Made by a program: the position numbers and the translations under genes. A DNA stretch of 64,000 bases from CBDATA01 sp965215615 (GTDB taxonomy: Bacteria; Acidobacteriota; Vicinamibacteria; Marinacidobacterales; Marinacidobacteraceae): positions 2,666,001-2,730,000 of the forward strand of contig OZ244068.1 in NCBI GenBank assembly GCA_965215615.1. The letters run 5' to 3'. This document shows positions 9,851-18,243 of the stretch, in pieces; position 1 is the first letter of the stretch, and each line of letters starts with the position of its first letter. The notes below the pieces were generated by a model. That model worked only from the letters and a program-made list of their open reading frames with translations. It was not told the origin of the DNA and searched no databases.

Positions 9851-12800
9851 CGGAAGGCTCGGCTTCGCGCCGACCGACCTCGGCCGTTTCCTCGCCTGCC
9901 GGCGGCTGACCAGCCTGTCGCGGAACGTGACGCTCGGGAAAATGCCGGCCCCGCCGGTGTATCCCGATCCGCACCGGGATGCGGCTCGCGAGGCCGGTCG
10001 CGAGCACGAGGAGGCGGTGCGGAAGGAATACGGAGGCGCCGTCCTGACCATCGAGGGGCCGGACCAGGAGACGCAAACGCTCGAAGCCATGCGCCACGGG
10101 GTGGAGGTCATCCATCAGGGCAGGTTCATCGGAAGCGACTTCGTCGGGTACCCCGACTTCCTGCTCCGCGTGGAGCGCGAGAGCCGGCTGGGCGGCTGGT
10201 CGTACGAAGTAGAGGATGCCAAGCTGGCGCTCGCATCACGGGCAGACGCGGTCCTCCAGGTCGCCGTCTATTCGTGGCTGCTCGAAGCGGCCCAGGGCGC
10301 GGAACCCGAACAGATGCACCTCCGCCTCGGCGACGGAACCCGGGAAACGTTCCGGGTGGCCGATTTCGCCGCGTTCGAGCGAACCCTCCGGCAACGTTTC
10401 GTGGAGCACTACGCGGATCCCGGAGCGCCCTACCCGGAGCCGGTCCCGTTCTGCGGCTGGTGCCACTGGAGCGGGGATTGCCAGAACCGGTTGCGGCAGG
10501 ACGATCACCTCTCGTTCGTCGCGGGCGCAGCGCGACACCAGCGACATCGGCTCACCGAGCGGGGGATCACCACCCTCGCCGGACTGGCCCGGCTGCCGCT
10601 TCCTCTCGATCCGCCGCTCGACGGAGTCCACCCCACCACTTTCGCGCGCATCCACCGGCAGGCGGCGGTGCAGCTCGAAGGTCGAGAGCGGGGGGTGCCC
10701 TACCACGAACGCATTCCGGCGGAAGAGAACCGCGGCCTCCTCGCCCTTCCCGAACCGTCGCCGGGGGATCTCTTCTTCGACATCGAGGCAACGCGCCCTG
10801 GCCCCGACGGAGCGCTCGAATACCTGTTCGGCACCGTGGATCGAGAGGGAACGTACGACGCGCTCTGGGCTCTGGATCGCGACGAGGAGCGCCGGATGTT
10901 CGAGCGCTTCATGGACATGGTCGCCGAGCGACGCGAGCGGTTTCCGGATCTCCACATCTACCACTACGGCGGGTACGAAACCGGCGCGCTGAAGCGGCTG
11001 ATGAGCCGTTACGCGACCCGGGAGGACTCGATGGATGTCCTGCTCCGCCAACAGGTCTTCGTGGATCTGCTCCAGGTGGTGAAGCAGGGGATCGTCGCCT
11101 CCGTCGAGAGCTATTCGCTGAAGAGCATGGAGCCGTTCTTCGGATTCGTGCGGGAGCAGCCGCTCGTCGAGGCCAACCAGGCGCGCGCCCGTTGGGATGT
11201 GGCGCTCGAAAGCGGGAAGCCCGACGCAGAAGATCGGGAGATCATCCGCCGCTACAACCGGGAGGACTGCCTCGCGACCCTCCGCCTCCACGACTGGCTC
11301 GAAACCGAGCGGGCGGAGTTGAGCGCGGAAACCGGGCCCCAGCCGCGCCCGGAAGTGGAGATCTCGGCAGAAAAGGAGGAGCAGCGTTCGGAAGCCGCCG
11401 CCCGGGTCGAGAATCTCGCGGAGCAGATCATCGCGGGCGACCCGGAGAATCCAACCCGGCAACTACTCGGGTTCCTGCTCGACTACCACCGGCGCGAGGA
11501 CAAGTCCGGCTGGTGGGAGTACTTCCGGCTGTGCGATCTCGATGCCGAGGAGCTGATCGAGGACCGCTCGGCGCTCGGTGGCCTCGAATACGAGGGAGAG
11601 ATCGGGCAGGAAAAACGCTCCAAGCTCTATCGCTACCGCTTCCCGTCGCAGGAGCACGGAGTCCGGGCCGGCCAGCAGGTCGTGGATCCCGAGACCAGGC
11701 AATCGCCCGGCGAGGTGGCCGAGGTTTCCGAGAGCAGCCTGGTGCTGAAACGGGGACCGAAGGTGGGAAAGCAACCCCACCCACGGGCGCTCGTGTTCCA
11801 TGGGGTGATACCCAGCTCAAGCCTCCGGGATTCCCTGTTCCGGCTCGGCGAGACGGTTGCCGAGAGCGGATTCGCCGATGCCAGCCCCCGCCGCGCCGCC
11901 TTCGATCTGTTGCGGAGAACGCCGCCCCGAGGCGGGGCCCGGGTGCTGCCCGGGGAGGACACGGTCGCCGCCGCCCGCCGGATCGCGCTCCGTCTGGACC
12001 GGGAGGTTCTGGCAGTACAGGGGCCACCGGGAAGTGGCAAGACGTGGCTCGGGGCCCGCATTGCGACCGCGCTGCTGGCCGCCGGGAAGCGGGTGGGGGT
12101 GACCGCCCAGAGCCACCGGGTCATCACCAACCTGCTGGATGCGGTGGCGCGGGCCGCTGACGAGGAAGGAGTCTCCTTCCGTGGCATCCAGATCACGAAT
12201 GAAGAGGGTTGCCAGGACTCCCGCATCGAGGTGCTTGCCGGTTCCGGCGGTGCCGAGAGCGCCGATCCGGAAGTCCGGATCCTCGGCGGAACCTCCTGGG
12301 TCTGGACCCGGAAAGGGATGGCTGACAGTGTGGACGTGTTGCTCGTGGACGAGGCGGGGCAGTTCCCGCTCGCAAACGCGCTCGGGTGCGCGCAGGCGGC
12401 TCAAAGTCTCGTGCTTCTCGGGGATCCGCGCCAGCTCGACCAGGTCACCCAGGCGATTCACCCGGAGGGCTCCGAGGCTTCGGCGCTCGGCCATCTGCTG
12501 GGTGGAGAAAGGACTCTCGCGCCCGGCCGCGGCCTCTTCCTCTCCGAGACGTGGCGAATGCACCCCGAGATTTGCCGGTTCACTTCCGAGCTGTTCTACG
12601 AAGGCCGGCTCGGGGTTCGGCCCGGACTTGAGCGACAGGAGATCACCGGCGGGCCGCTCCCGGGTGCCGGGCTTCGTTTCGTTCCGGTGGAACACCAGGG
12701 AAACACCCGCGAATCCGCGGAAGAGGCCCGGCAAATCCAGGAGCTGATCTCCGGAATGCTCGCCCATGCAAAGTGGACCGATGCGAAAGGAACCACCCGC

Positions 12801-13151
12801 CCGCTCACCCCGGAAGACATCCTGATCGTCGCCCCCTACAACGCCCAGGTGGAACGGCTCCAGGAGGTGCTTGGCGAGAATGCCCGCGTGGGCACGGTGG
12901 ACAAGTTCCAGGGCCAGGAGGCGGCGGCGGTCTTCTACTCGATGGCCACCTCGACTTCGGAAGAAGCCCCGCGCGGGATGGACTTTCTTTACTCGCTCAA
13001 CCGGCTGAACGTCGCGACCTCCCGCGCCCGCTGCCTCGCGGTGGTGGTGGCGAGCCCGGAGCTCCTCTTCCCCGAGTGCCACAGCCCGCACCAGATGCGA
13101 CTCGCGAACGCCTTCTGCCGGTTCCGGGAGCTGGCCGCCCCCATGGCGTAG
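9837..13151 (+). CDS. RecB-like nuclease fused to SF1 helicase (TM0106 family)
   Basis: The protein has 1104 residues. The N-terminal part resembles the TM0106-family RecB-like nuclease: FLACRR, then FCGWCHWSGDC near residues 204-215, four cysteines placed to hold a [4Fe-4S] cluster as in AddB/Cas4-type nucleases. A predicted RNase H-like exonuclease segment follows (FFDIEA near 315). The C-terminal third is a UPF1/DNA2-like SF1 helicase: Walker A GPPGSGKT near 728, DEAG near 838, LLGDPRQLDQ, DKFQGQE and NVATSRAR. Such fusions are found sporadically, often near restriction and repair genes; their role is not settled. GTG 9837 gives the normal family N-terminus. A run of 21 G lies 24 bp past its stop. 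Confidence 0.88.
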   Translation: MRLHNGRLGFAPTDLGRFLACRRLTSLSRNVTLGKMPAPPVYPDPHRDAAREAGREHEEAVRKEYGGAVLTIEGPDQETQTLEAMRHGVEVIHQGRFIGSDFVGYPDFLLRVERESRLGGWSYEVEDAKLALASRADAVLQVAVYSWLLEAAQGAEPEQMHLRLGDGTRETFRVADFAAFERTLRQRFVEHYADPGAPYPEPVPFCGWCHWSGDCQNRLRQDDHLSFVAGAARHQRHRLTERGITTLAGLARLPLPLDPPLDGVHPTTFARIHRQAAVQLEGRERGVPYHERIPAEENRGLLALPEPSPGDLFFDIEATRPGPDGALEYLFGTVDREGTYDALWALDRDEERRMFERFMDMVAERRERFPDLHIYHYGGYETGALKRLMSRYATREDSMDVLLRQQVFVDLLQVVKQGIVASVESYSLKSMEPFFGFVREQPLVEANQARARWDVALESGKPDAEDREIIRRYNREDCLATLRLHDWLETERAELSAETGPQPRPEVEISAEKEEQRSEAAARVENLAEQIIAGDPENPTRQLLGFLLDYHRREDKSGWWEYFRLCDLDAEELIEDRSALGGLEYEGEIGQEKRSKLYRYRFPSQEHGVRAGQQVVDPETRQSPGEVAEVSESSLVLKRGPKVGKQPHPRALVFHGVIPSSSLRDSLFRLGETVAESGFADASPRRAAFDLLRRTPPRGGARVLPGEDTVAAARRIALRLDREVLAVQGPPGSGKTWLGARIATALLAAGKRVGVTAQSHRVITNLLDAVARAADEEGVSFRGIQITNEEGCQDSRIEVLAGSGGAESADPEVRILGGTSWVWTRKGMADSVDVLLVDEAGQFPLANALGCAQAAQSLVLLGDPRQLDQVTQAIHPEGSEASALGHLLGGERTLAPGRGLFLSETWRMHPEICRFTSELFYEGRLGVRPGLERQEITGGPLPGAGLRFVPVEHQGNTRESAEEARQIQELISGMLAHAKWTDAKGTTRPLTPEDILIVAPYNAQVERLQEVLGENARVGTVDKFQGQEAAAVFYSMATSTSEEAPRGMDFLYSLNRLNVATSRARCLAVVVASPELLFPECHSPHQMRLANAFCRFRELAAPMA

Positions 13152-13175
13152 GCGTGAAATCGAGGTTGATTTTTC

Positions 13176-13196
13176 GGGGGGGGGGGGGGGGGGGGG
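13176..13196 (+). repeat. Homopolymer run of 21 G
   Basis: Twenty-one consecutive G lie between the nuclease/helicase stop (13151) and the endonuclease start (13246). No other homopolymer of this length occurs in the window. Such tracts are hypermutable and, when near promoters, can switch genes on and off. Its true length may be uncertain because long homopolymers are hard to sequence. Confidence 0.9.
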
Positions 13197-13245
13197 TAGG
13201 GTTTGAGATAGGTGGCGGTGATCGCCACGAAGGAGTCTGAAGGCG

Positions 13246-14235
13246 ATGCAGAACAGCGAACCTCGGTGCTGGGGATATCGAATCGACACTCACTACATTC
13301 CGTTTTTCTGGAAGGAGATCCAAAACGGAAGACTGCGTCAGGGATGGGGTTTCGATCCAGGGCAGGATCTTCGAAAAAAGACCTTGAACAGAAAAGGAGC
13401 AAGGCGGAACGAGCGCATGTTTCACGAGGTCAAGAAGGGACACCTGCTTCTCGTTCCCCGACTGCCCGATTGGGGCCAGGTCTCCATCGTCGAGGCCACG
13501 AAAGACTGGTGCGACGGCTATTCATTCGAGATTCCGGAGCACGGGGACCACGGACACATCTTTCCGGCGAAGTTCCTCAATTCCTTCGTCCGAGGAAACG
13601 AACACGTCAGCGGGGCGATTCGGGCAACCCTCCGAACCCCGAGTCGGTTCTGGAACATCGACCATCTGCTCAGCGACATCCGGAGACTTCACAGCACGGA
13701 AGACTACTTGTGCTCATGGAGTTCTCCCGCGGACCGAACGGAGAACATCGCCACCGAGGTCTCTCAGGAATTGCTGCGTGACTTTGACGAGGAGATGTTC
13801 AAGAGGTTGAACCACGATCTCGAAGGAAAGGATTGGGAGCACGCGCTTCAGGCCGTCCTTCGCATGCGCTACCCAAGTGCGGGAGTGGATATCGTCCAGG
13901 GTCGCTCCGAGGCACATCACGGGACGGACATTCTGGTGCGGTTGCCGAACATCACGGGAGATTTGCGATGGGCAATCGCGGTTCAGGTGAAGGACCACGA
14001 AGGGCACGTGGATACAAGCGGGATCCGGCAGATCGGCAAGGCGGACCACTGGAATATGAAAGGGATCAAGGTCATCCAGAAGGTCGTGATCTTCACCCGG
14101 GCTGCGAGGAGCGAGAACCCGGAAGCGGTGGAAGCAGCGAAGGCAGACGGCGTTGAGATCCTTTTCGGAGAAGAGCTCCAGGAGCTCGTCGGTGACTGGG
14201 GTCGCCGTCACGCCGCCCGCGCGCTCCTCGAGTAG
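13246..14235 (+). CDS. Restriction endonuclease-like protein with Mrr-type nuclease domain
   Basis: The C-terminal half of this 329-residue protein fits the Mrr_cat/PD-(D/E)XK fold: E198 in a leading helix, then HHGTDILV with D228, and AIAVQVKDH with Q247-x-K249, the D...QxK pattern of Mrr enzymes. The N-terminal 140 residues form a separate beta-rich domain (GWG, KKGHLLLVP, WGQVSIVEA) whose rhythm recalls PUA/EVE-like DNA-reading domains; that assignment is only a guess from pattern. Together this would be a modification-dependent (type IV-like) nuclease. ATG 13246 follows AAGGAG at 13230. The poly-G tract lies about 50 bp upstream. Confidence 0.7.
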   Translation: MQNSEPRCWGYRIDTHYIPFFWKEIQNGRLRQGWGFDPGQDLRKKTLNRKGARRNERMFHEVKKGHLLLVPRLPDWGQVSIVEATKDWCDGYSFEIPEHGDHGHIFPAKFLNSFVRGNEHVSGAIRATLRTPSRFWNIDHLLSDIRRLHSTEDYLCSWSSPADRTENIATEVSQELLRDFDEEMFKRLNHDLEGKDWEHALQAVLRMRYPSAGVDIVQGRSEAHHGTDILVRLPNITGDLRWAIAVQVKDHEGHVDTSGIRQIGKADHWNMKGIKVIQKVVIFTRAARSENPEAVEAAKADGVEILFGEELQELVGDWGRRHAARALLE

Positions 14236-14257
14236 TCGGCTTGCCCTGGTCAAGCAG

Positions 14258-14309
14258 TCATATTCCATGTAAAACGAACGTCTGGAGTATGATTTTCATG
14301 GAATGATGA
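14258..14309 (+). promoter_or_regulatory. Inverted repeat over the start of the DUF4143 ATPase gene
   Basis: ATTCCATGTAAAA (14262-14274) and TTTTCATGGAAT (14293-14304) form an inverted repeat with one extra base. The right arm overlaps the ATG at 14303, and a TATGAT box (14288-14293) sits only 9 nt before it, so the transcript would be nearly leaderless. A repressor bound here would block the gene. The binding protein is unknown. Confidence 0.45.
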
Positions 14310-15511
14310 TCCCTCGCCGGGCAGCTGCGGAAGTTGAGGCCAACCTTCGCATCGAGGCGGCGGTGGGACTTCTCGGGCCGCGGCAGGTCGGGAAGACGAC
14401 GCTGGCTCACCAGATCGCGGCATCGCGGCTGTCGGTCTATCTGGATCTGGAACGCCGCGAGGACCGCGCGGCCCTGAGGTATCCGAAGCAGTTCGTCGAG
14501 GCGAACGAGGACCGGCTGGTCGTTCTCGACGAGGTGCACCGCGCACCCGAACTGTTTCCCGAGCTTCGCGGGCTCATTGACGACGGCCGGCGACGCGGAC
14601 GGGGCACAGGGCGCTTCCTGATGCTGGGATCGGCATCCGTCGCGCTCCTTCGCCAATCGGAAAGCCTGGCCGGACGCATCCTCCACGTTCCCCTCGGACC
14701 GCTCGATCTGCTCGAAGCCTCGGATGCCGCATCCCTCGTCACGCTCTGGTTTCGGGGCGGATTGCCACGCAGCCTGTTGGCGGAGACCGACCAGGACAGT
14801 CTGCGGATCCGCCGCGGCCTGATCGAAACCTATCTCGCGCGCGACATTCCCCACTTTGCGCCACGGCTCGCCATCGAAACCATGGACCGGCTCTGGACGA
14901 TGATCGCGCACAGCCACGGAGCGCTCTTCCATCGCGCCCGACTGGCGGCGGGGCTCGAGATGAGTACGACGACGATCGGACGCCATCTCGATCTGCTGGT
15001 GGACCTCCTGCTGGTCAGAAAGCTGAGCCCGTTTCGCGCAAACCTGGGGAAGCGTCTGGTCAAGGCTCCGAAGATCTATCTGCGGGACAGCGGCCTGCTG
15101 CACGCCCTGCTGGGAATCGGCGACCGGAACCAGTTGTTCCGCAGCCCTGCGCTCGGAGCCAGTTGGGAGGGTTTCGCCATCGAGACCCTCCTGTCCGTAG
15201 CCCCCTGGAACACCCGCGCGAGTTTCTACCGGACAGCGCAGGGAGCCGAAGTGGATCTGGTGCTGGAAATTCCGGGACGCTCACGCCCTCTGGCCATCGA
15301 GGTCAAATACGGCAGCCCGCCGCGCCTGACCCGCGGCTTCCACATCGCGTGCGCCGATCTCCAACCCCAACACGCCTTCGTCGTCCACTCCGGGGAACAA
15401 CGCTATTCGATCCGTGAGGGGGTCACCGCGATCGGTCTCGCCGATCTCGCTGCGCTGCTCGCGGATGACGACGAAGCGCTGGTCAGCCGTCCCCGACTTC
15501 AAACGACTTGA
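14303..15511 (+). CDS. ATP-binding protein, AAA_14 plus DUF4143
   Basis: This 402-residue protein has Walker A GPRQVGKTT (residues 25-33), Walker B LVVLDEVHRAP (about 73-83), a GSAS sensor segment, a winged-helix-like middle and the DUF4143 C-terminus with the nuclease-fold pattern AEVDLVLE...AIEVKYG (about 317-335). Thousands of these single-gene ATPases sit in accessory islands; their function is unknown, with toxin-like or DNA-mobility roles proposed. ATG 14303 and ATG 14306 are both possible. Its 3' end overlaps the convergent ATPase gene by 29 bp. Confidence 0.85.
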   Translation: MMIPRRAAAEVEANLRIEAAVGLLGPRQVGKTTLAHQIAASRLSVYLDLERREDRAALRYPKQFVEANEDRLVVLDEVHRAPELFPELRGLIDDGRRRGRGTGRFLMLGSASVALLRQSESLAGRILHVPLGPLDLLEASDAASLVTLWFRGGLPRSLLAETDQDSLRIRRGLIETYLARDIPHFAPRLAIETMDRLWTMIAHSHGALFHRARLAAGLEMSTTTIGRHLDLLVDLLLVRKLSPFRANLGKRLVKAPKIYLRDSGLLHALLGIGDRNQLFRSPALGASWEGFAIETLLSVAPWNTRASFYRTAQGAEVDLVLEIPGRSRPLAIEVKYGSPPRLTRGFHIACADLQPQHAFVVHSGEQRYSIREGVTAIGLADLAALLADDDEALVSRPRLQTT

Positions 15512-17027
15512 TGTTGCGGGTTTCGCTGCTGAACTCCACGCCCACGAGGTGGATCGGCTCGCCGCTTCCCCGGTATTTCGCCGCGTAATCCCGATCCCGC
15601 AACTGCTGTAACGCAGCGCCCGCCGATGCCTGCTCGACGACCTTGAACTCGAACAGATACACGTGGCCCCCCGCCCGCACCGCCATGTCGAGTCTTCCCT
15701 GGTTGCTCGAATCCTCCACCGTGACCTCGTACCCGAGCGCCGCGAAGTACGAGTAGAAGATGCTCGCGTAGTACCCCTCGTAGCGGGCGATGTCGTTTTT
15801 CGTGTACCACTCGTACGGGATGCTGGCGAAGAAGGCGTGGAACAACTCTTCGAGTCCCGCGCAGTCATGGGTCCCGAGGAGCCGTCCGAGTCGGGTTTTG
15901 TTCTCTCGCTGTGCCCGGGCGTTTTTCACCAATCCCGCGAGCAGGTGTTCGTTGAGGCCAAGTCGAACCTCCCGGTTCGGATACCCGAGCCGGTAACTGA
16001 CCCCGCATTCGCCCGTCTCCTCTTCCGCGATCGTCAGATATCCCGTCTGGAACAGGAGCGCCTCGGTCCCGATCTCCTCCACGTCGAACACCGAAAGCAG
16101 CGACTCGTCGCTCAGCGTTCCGTCGAGCGATACCGAAGACACCCCCCGCTCGATCAGCGTCTCCACCAGGAACTTCGGGGTCCCGGTCTCGAACCAGTGC
16201 CCCGAGAACTTCCGGCTGTCGAAGAGCCGCAGCAATCCGTAGGGGTTATAGACCCGCTTCCCGCCGCCCCACGAATAGCCGTTGTACCAGTCGCGGACCT
16301 TCTCCCGGTCGAGTCCTTCGAGTTCCGGAGCGAAGACGGTGTCGAGATCTTCCTCGCGGTAGCCGCAGATGTCCCCGTAGCGGGAGTCGAGCGTGATGTC
16401 GGTCAGGTTGTTCAGCTCGGAGAAGAGGCTGACCTTGGTGAACTTGCTGACCCCGGTGAGCATGGCGAAACGGATCGCGGCATCGCTCGCCTTGATGACC
16501 CCGTAGAGTCCCCGGAGCGCTTCCCGGTGCGCGATCGCTACTTCGGGCTTTGCGAGGGTGTCGAGGATGGGCTTGTCGTATTCGTCCACCAGCACCACGA
16601 CCCGCTGGCCGGTCTGCTGGTGGAGCGTCCAGATCAGATGCTCGAAGCGCTCGGGGTGGGTCCGGTAGCGATTCTCCACTCCGTGAGCTGCTTCGAGGCG
16701 ATCGAACTGGGCAGCGAGCTTGGCATCGAGGCGCTCCGGCGTTCCGTAGCTGCCGCCGGCGAAGTCGAGCCGGACCACCGGATGCCGGACCGACCAGTCC
16801 CAGTCGCCTTCGATCGCGAGCCCCCGGAAGAGCGCCTCGTTCCCCTCGAAGAGTTCCTTGATCGTGTCGAGCAGCAGGCTCTTTCCGAACCGGCGCGGCC
16901 GCGACAGGAAGTAGTAGGACCCACTGTCCACCAGCAACTTGATCCACGAAGTCTTGTCCACATAGTAGGCAGATTCTTCCCGCAGCTTGCGGAAGGTCTG
17001 GATCCCGAGGGGCAGCCGGCGACGCAT
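15483..17027 (-). CDS. AAA-ATPase-like protein with C-terminal PD-(D/E)XK domain (DUF1703)
   Basis: The 514-residue protein has the standard start RRLPLGIQTFRKLREE and YYVDKTSWI, Walker A SRPRRFGKSLLLD, Walker B VVVLVDEYDKPI, and a C-terminal DUF1703 nuclease-fold domain: GRLDMAVRAGGHVYLFEFKV with D and E-x-K in the right order. These proteins are very abundant in Bacteroidota and other gut and anaerobe genomes; their function is unknown. ATG 17027 is preferred because AGGATGGG lies just upstream; ATG 17036 is 3 codons earlier. It is convergent with the DUF4143 gene. Confidence 0.88.
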   Translation of the reverse strand: MRRRLPLGIQTFRKLREESAYYVDKTSWIKLLVDSGSYYFLSRPRRFGKSLLLDTIKELFEGNEALFRGLAIEGDWDWSVRHPVVRLDFAGGSYGTPERLDAKLAAQFDRLEAAHGVENRYRTHPERFEHLIWTLHQQTGQRVVVLVDEYDKPILDTLAKPEVAIAHREALRGLYGVIKASDAAIRFAMLTGVSKFTKVSLFSELNNLTDITLDSRYGDICGYREEDLDTVFAPELEGLDREKVRDWYNGYSWGGGKRVYNPYGLLRLFDSRKFSGHWFETGTPKFLVETLIERGVSSVSLDGTLSDESLLSVFDVEEIGTEALLFQTGYLTIAEEETGECGVSYRLGYPNREVRLGLNEHLLAGLVKNARAQRENKTRLGRLLGTHDCAGLEELFHAFFASIPYEWYTKNDIARYEGYYASIFYSYFAALGYEVTVEDSSNQGRLDMAVRAGGHVYLFEFKVVEQASAGAALQQLRDRDYAAKYRGSGEPIHLVGVEFSSETRNIKSFEVGDG

Positions 17028-17096
17028 CGCGCCCATCCTACCGCCGTCACCGCGGATTTGACGGCGGGCAGCGGGACGAATCAGAATCAGCGGACC

Positions 17097-17360
17097 ATGA
17101 GGTTCGGCCAGACAGCGGCGGGCACTCTCGCGACGCTCGCGCTCGTTCTGGTTGCCTCGGTGCCGCACGCGCACCACGAGGAGCAGCACGGCCAAGCCGA
17201 AACCTGCGTCCTCTGCCACGGCCTCGAAGCCGCGCCGATGGCGGCCCCCGCGCCGGGCAGTCCGGAGTTCGTCAAGAGCGAAGCCGTCCCGCTCGCGGCC
17301 CAGGCGTTCGCAAGCGAAATCCCGCTCACCTCCCACGGCCCGCGCGCACCTCCCGTCTGA
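17097..17360 (+). CDS. Small secreted His/Cys-rich protein (DUF2946-like)
   Basis: This 87-residue protein has a clear signal peptide (residues about 1-24, TLATLALVLVAS), then HAHHEEQHGQ, a C-V-L-C-H motif (37-41) and the ending SHGPRAPPV. Short exported proteins with a CxxC and a C-terminal RAPP are typical of DUF2946 and other metal-linked small proteins, so copper or another soft metal is a possible ligand; this is inferred. It lies 91 bp upstream of the ABC ATPase gene in the same orientation and may share its transcript. Confidence 0.6.
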   Translation: MRFGQTAAGTLATLALVLVASVPHAHHEEQHGQAETCVLCHGLEAAPMAAPAPGSPEFVKSEAVPLAAQAFASEIPLTSHGPRAPPV

Positions 17361-17451
17361 TTCGAGAACGAAGCCACCGGCCCGCGGGCCGGATGTTCCA
17401 CCTGTCGTTGCGCCCCCGCGCACCGACACCTCGATCCGGGAGAAGAATCCC

Positions 17452-18243
17452 ATGCCCCCCTCGGCAACCCTCGCGCCCGAGACCTCGAGCGAAACCACTA
17501 CGCCCGAAGGTCTTGCCGCCCCTGTCCTCGAAGCCGCTTCACTTTCCAAGCGTTACGGCGACCTCGAAGCCGTTTCGGAACTCGACCTCGCGGTCCGTTC
17601 CGGCGAAATCTACTGCCTGCTGGGTCCGAACGGAGCCGGCAAGACCACCACCATCCACCTGTTTCTCGGGTTCCACGAGCCGAATTCCGGAAGCGTCCGG
17701 GTTTCGGGCATCGATGTCGCGCAGGACGCGCTCGAAGCCAGAAAGCGCCTCGCCTACGTCCCCGAACAGGTCATGCTCTACCGCAACCTGAGCGGGCTCG
17801 AAAACCTCGAGTACTTCTCGGCGCTTGGCGGGAGCGAGGTGCTCTCGACCGAACAACTGACCGGAATTCTCGTGGATGTCGGCCTCCCGCAGGAGGCGGC
17901 CTCCCGCAGGGTCGGTGGCTACTCGAAAGGGATGCGACAGAAAGTCGGCATCGCCATCGCGGTTGCGAAGCAGGCCGACGCGCTGCTGCTGGACGAGCCC
18001 ACTTCCGGCCTCGACCCCAAGGCCTCGCGGGAGTTCTCGGAGCTGATCGAAACGCTCCGAAGCCGGGGAGTCGCCATCCTGATGGCGACCCATGACCTTT
18101 TCCGCGCCAAGGAGTCGGGCTCCCGGATCGGCATCATGCGGCAAGGCCGGCTGGTCACCGAGCTGAGCACCGACGAGGTCGGCCACGCCGACATCGAGCG
18201 CATCTACCTCGACCACATGCGTGACGCGGGAGACGCATCATGA
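17452..18243 (+). CDS. ABC transporter ATP-binding protein (ABC-2 exporter type)
   Basis: This 263-residue ATPase has Walker A GPNGAGKTT, Q-loop VPEQ, signature YSKGMRQKVGIA, Walker B ADALLLDEPTSGLD and switch His in ATHD. It resembles NosF/CcmA-type ATPases. The two following genes encode DUF3526/ABC-2 permeases, so the set should form an exporter in the inner membrane. An unusual N-terminal 25 residues rich in Thr/Pro/Ala precedes the domain. The stop overlaps the next start (ATGA). The substrate is unknown; the upstream His/Cys protein makes a metal-related role worth considering. Confidence 0.92.
   Translation: MPPSATLAPETSSETTTPEGLAAPVLEAASLSKRYGDLEAVSELDLAVRSGEIYCLLGPNGAGKTTTIHLFLGFHEPNSGSVRVSGIDVAQDALEARKRLAYVPEQVMLYRNLSGLENLEYFSALGGSEVLSTEQLTGILVDVGLPQEAASRRVGGYSKGMRQKVGIAIAVAKQADALLLDEPTSGLDPKASREFSELIETLRSRGVAILMATHDLFRAKESGSRIGIMRQGRLVTELSTDEVGHADIERIYLDHMRDAGDAS

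Noticed and set aside
13176..13196. G-run read as a coding phase-variable tract
   Set aside because: It lies outside both flanking reading frames, so it cannot change their frame; only an effect on transcription or transcript structure is possible.
15663..17096. Long plus-strand frame opposite the ATPase gene at 15483-17027
   Set aside because: Shadow in GC-rich DNA; only its last 87 codons, past the neighbour, look like a protein.
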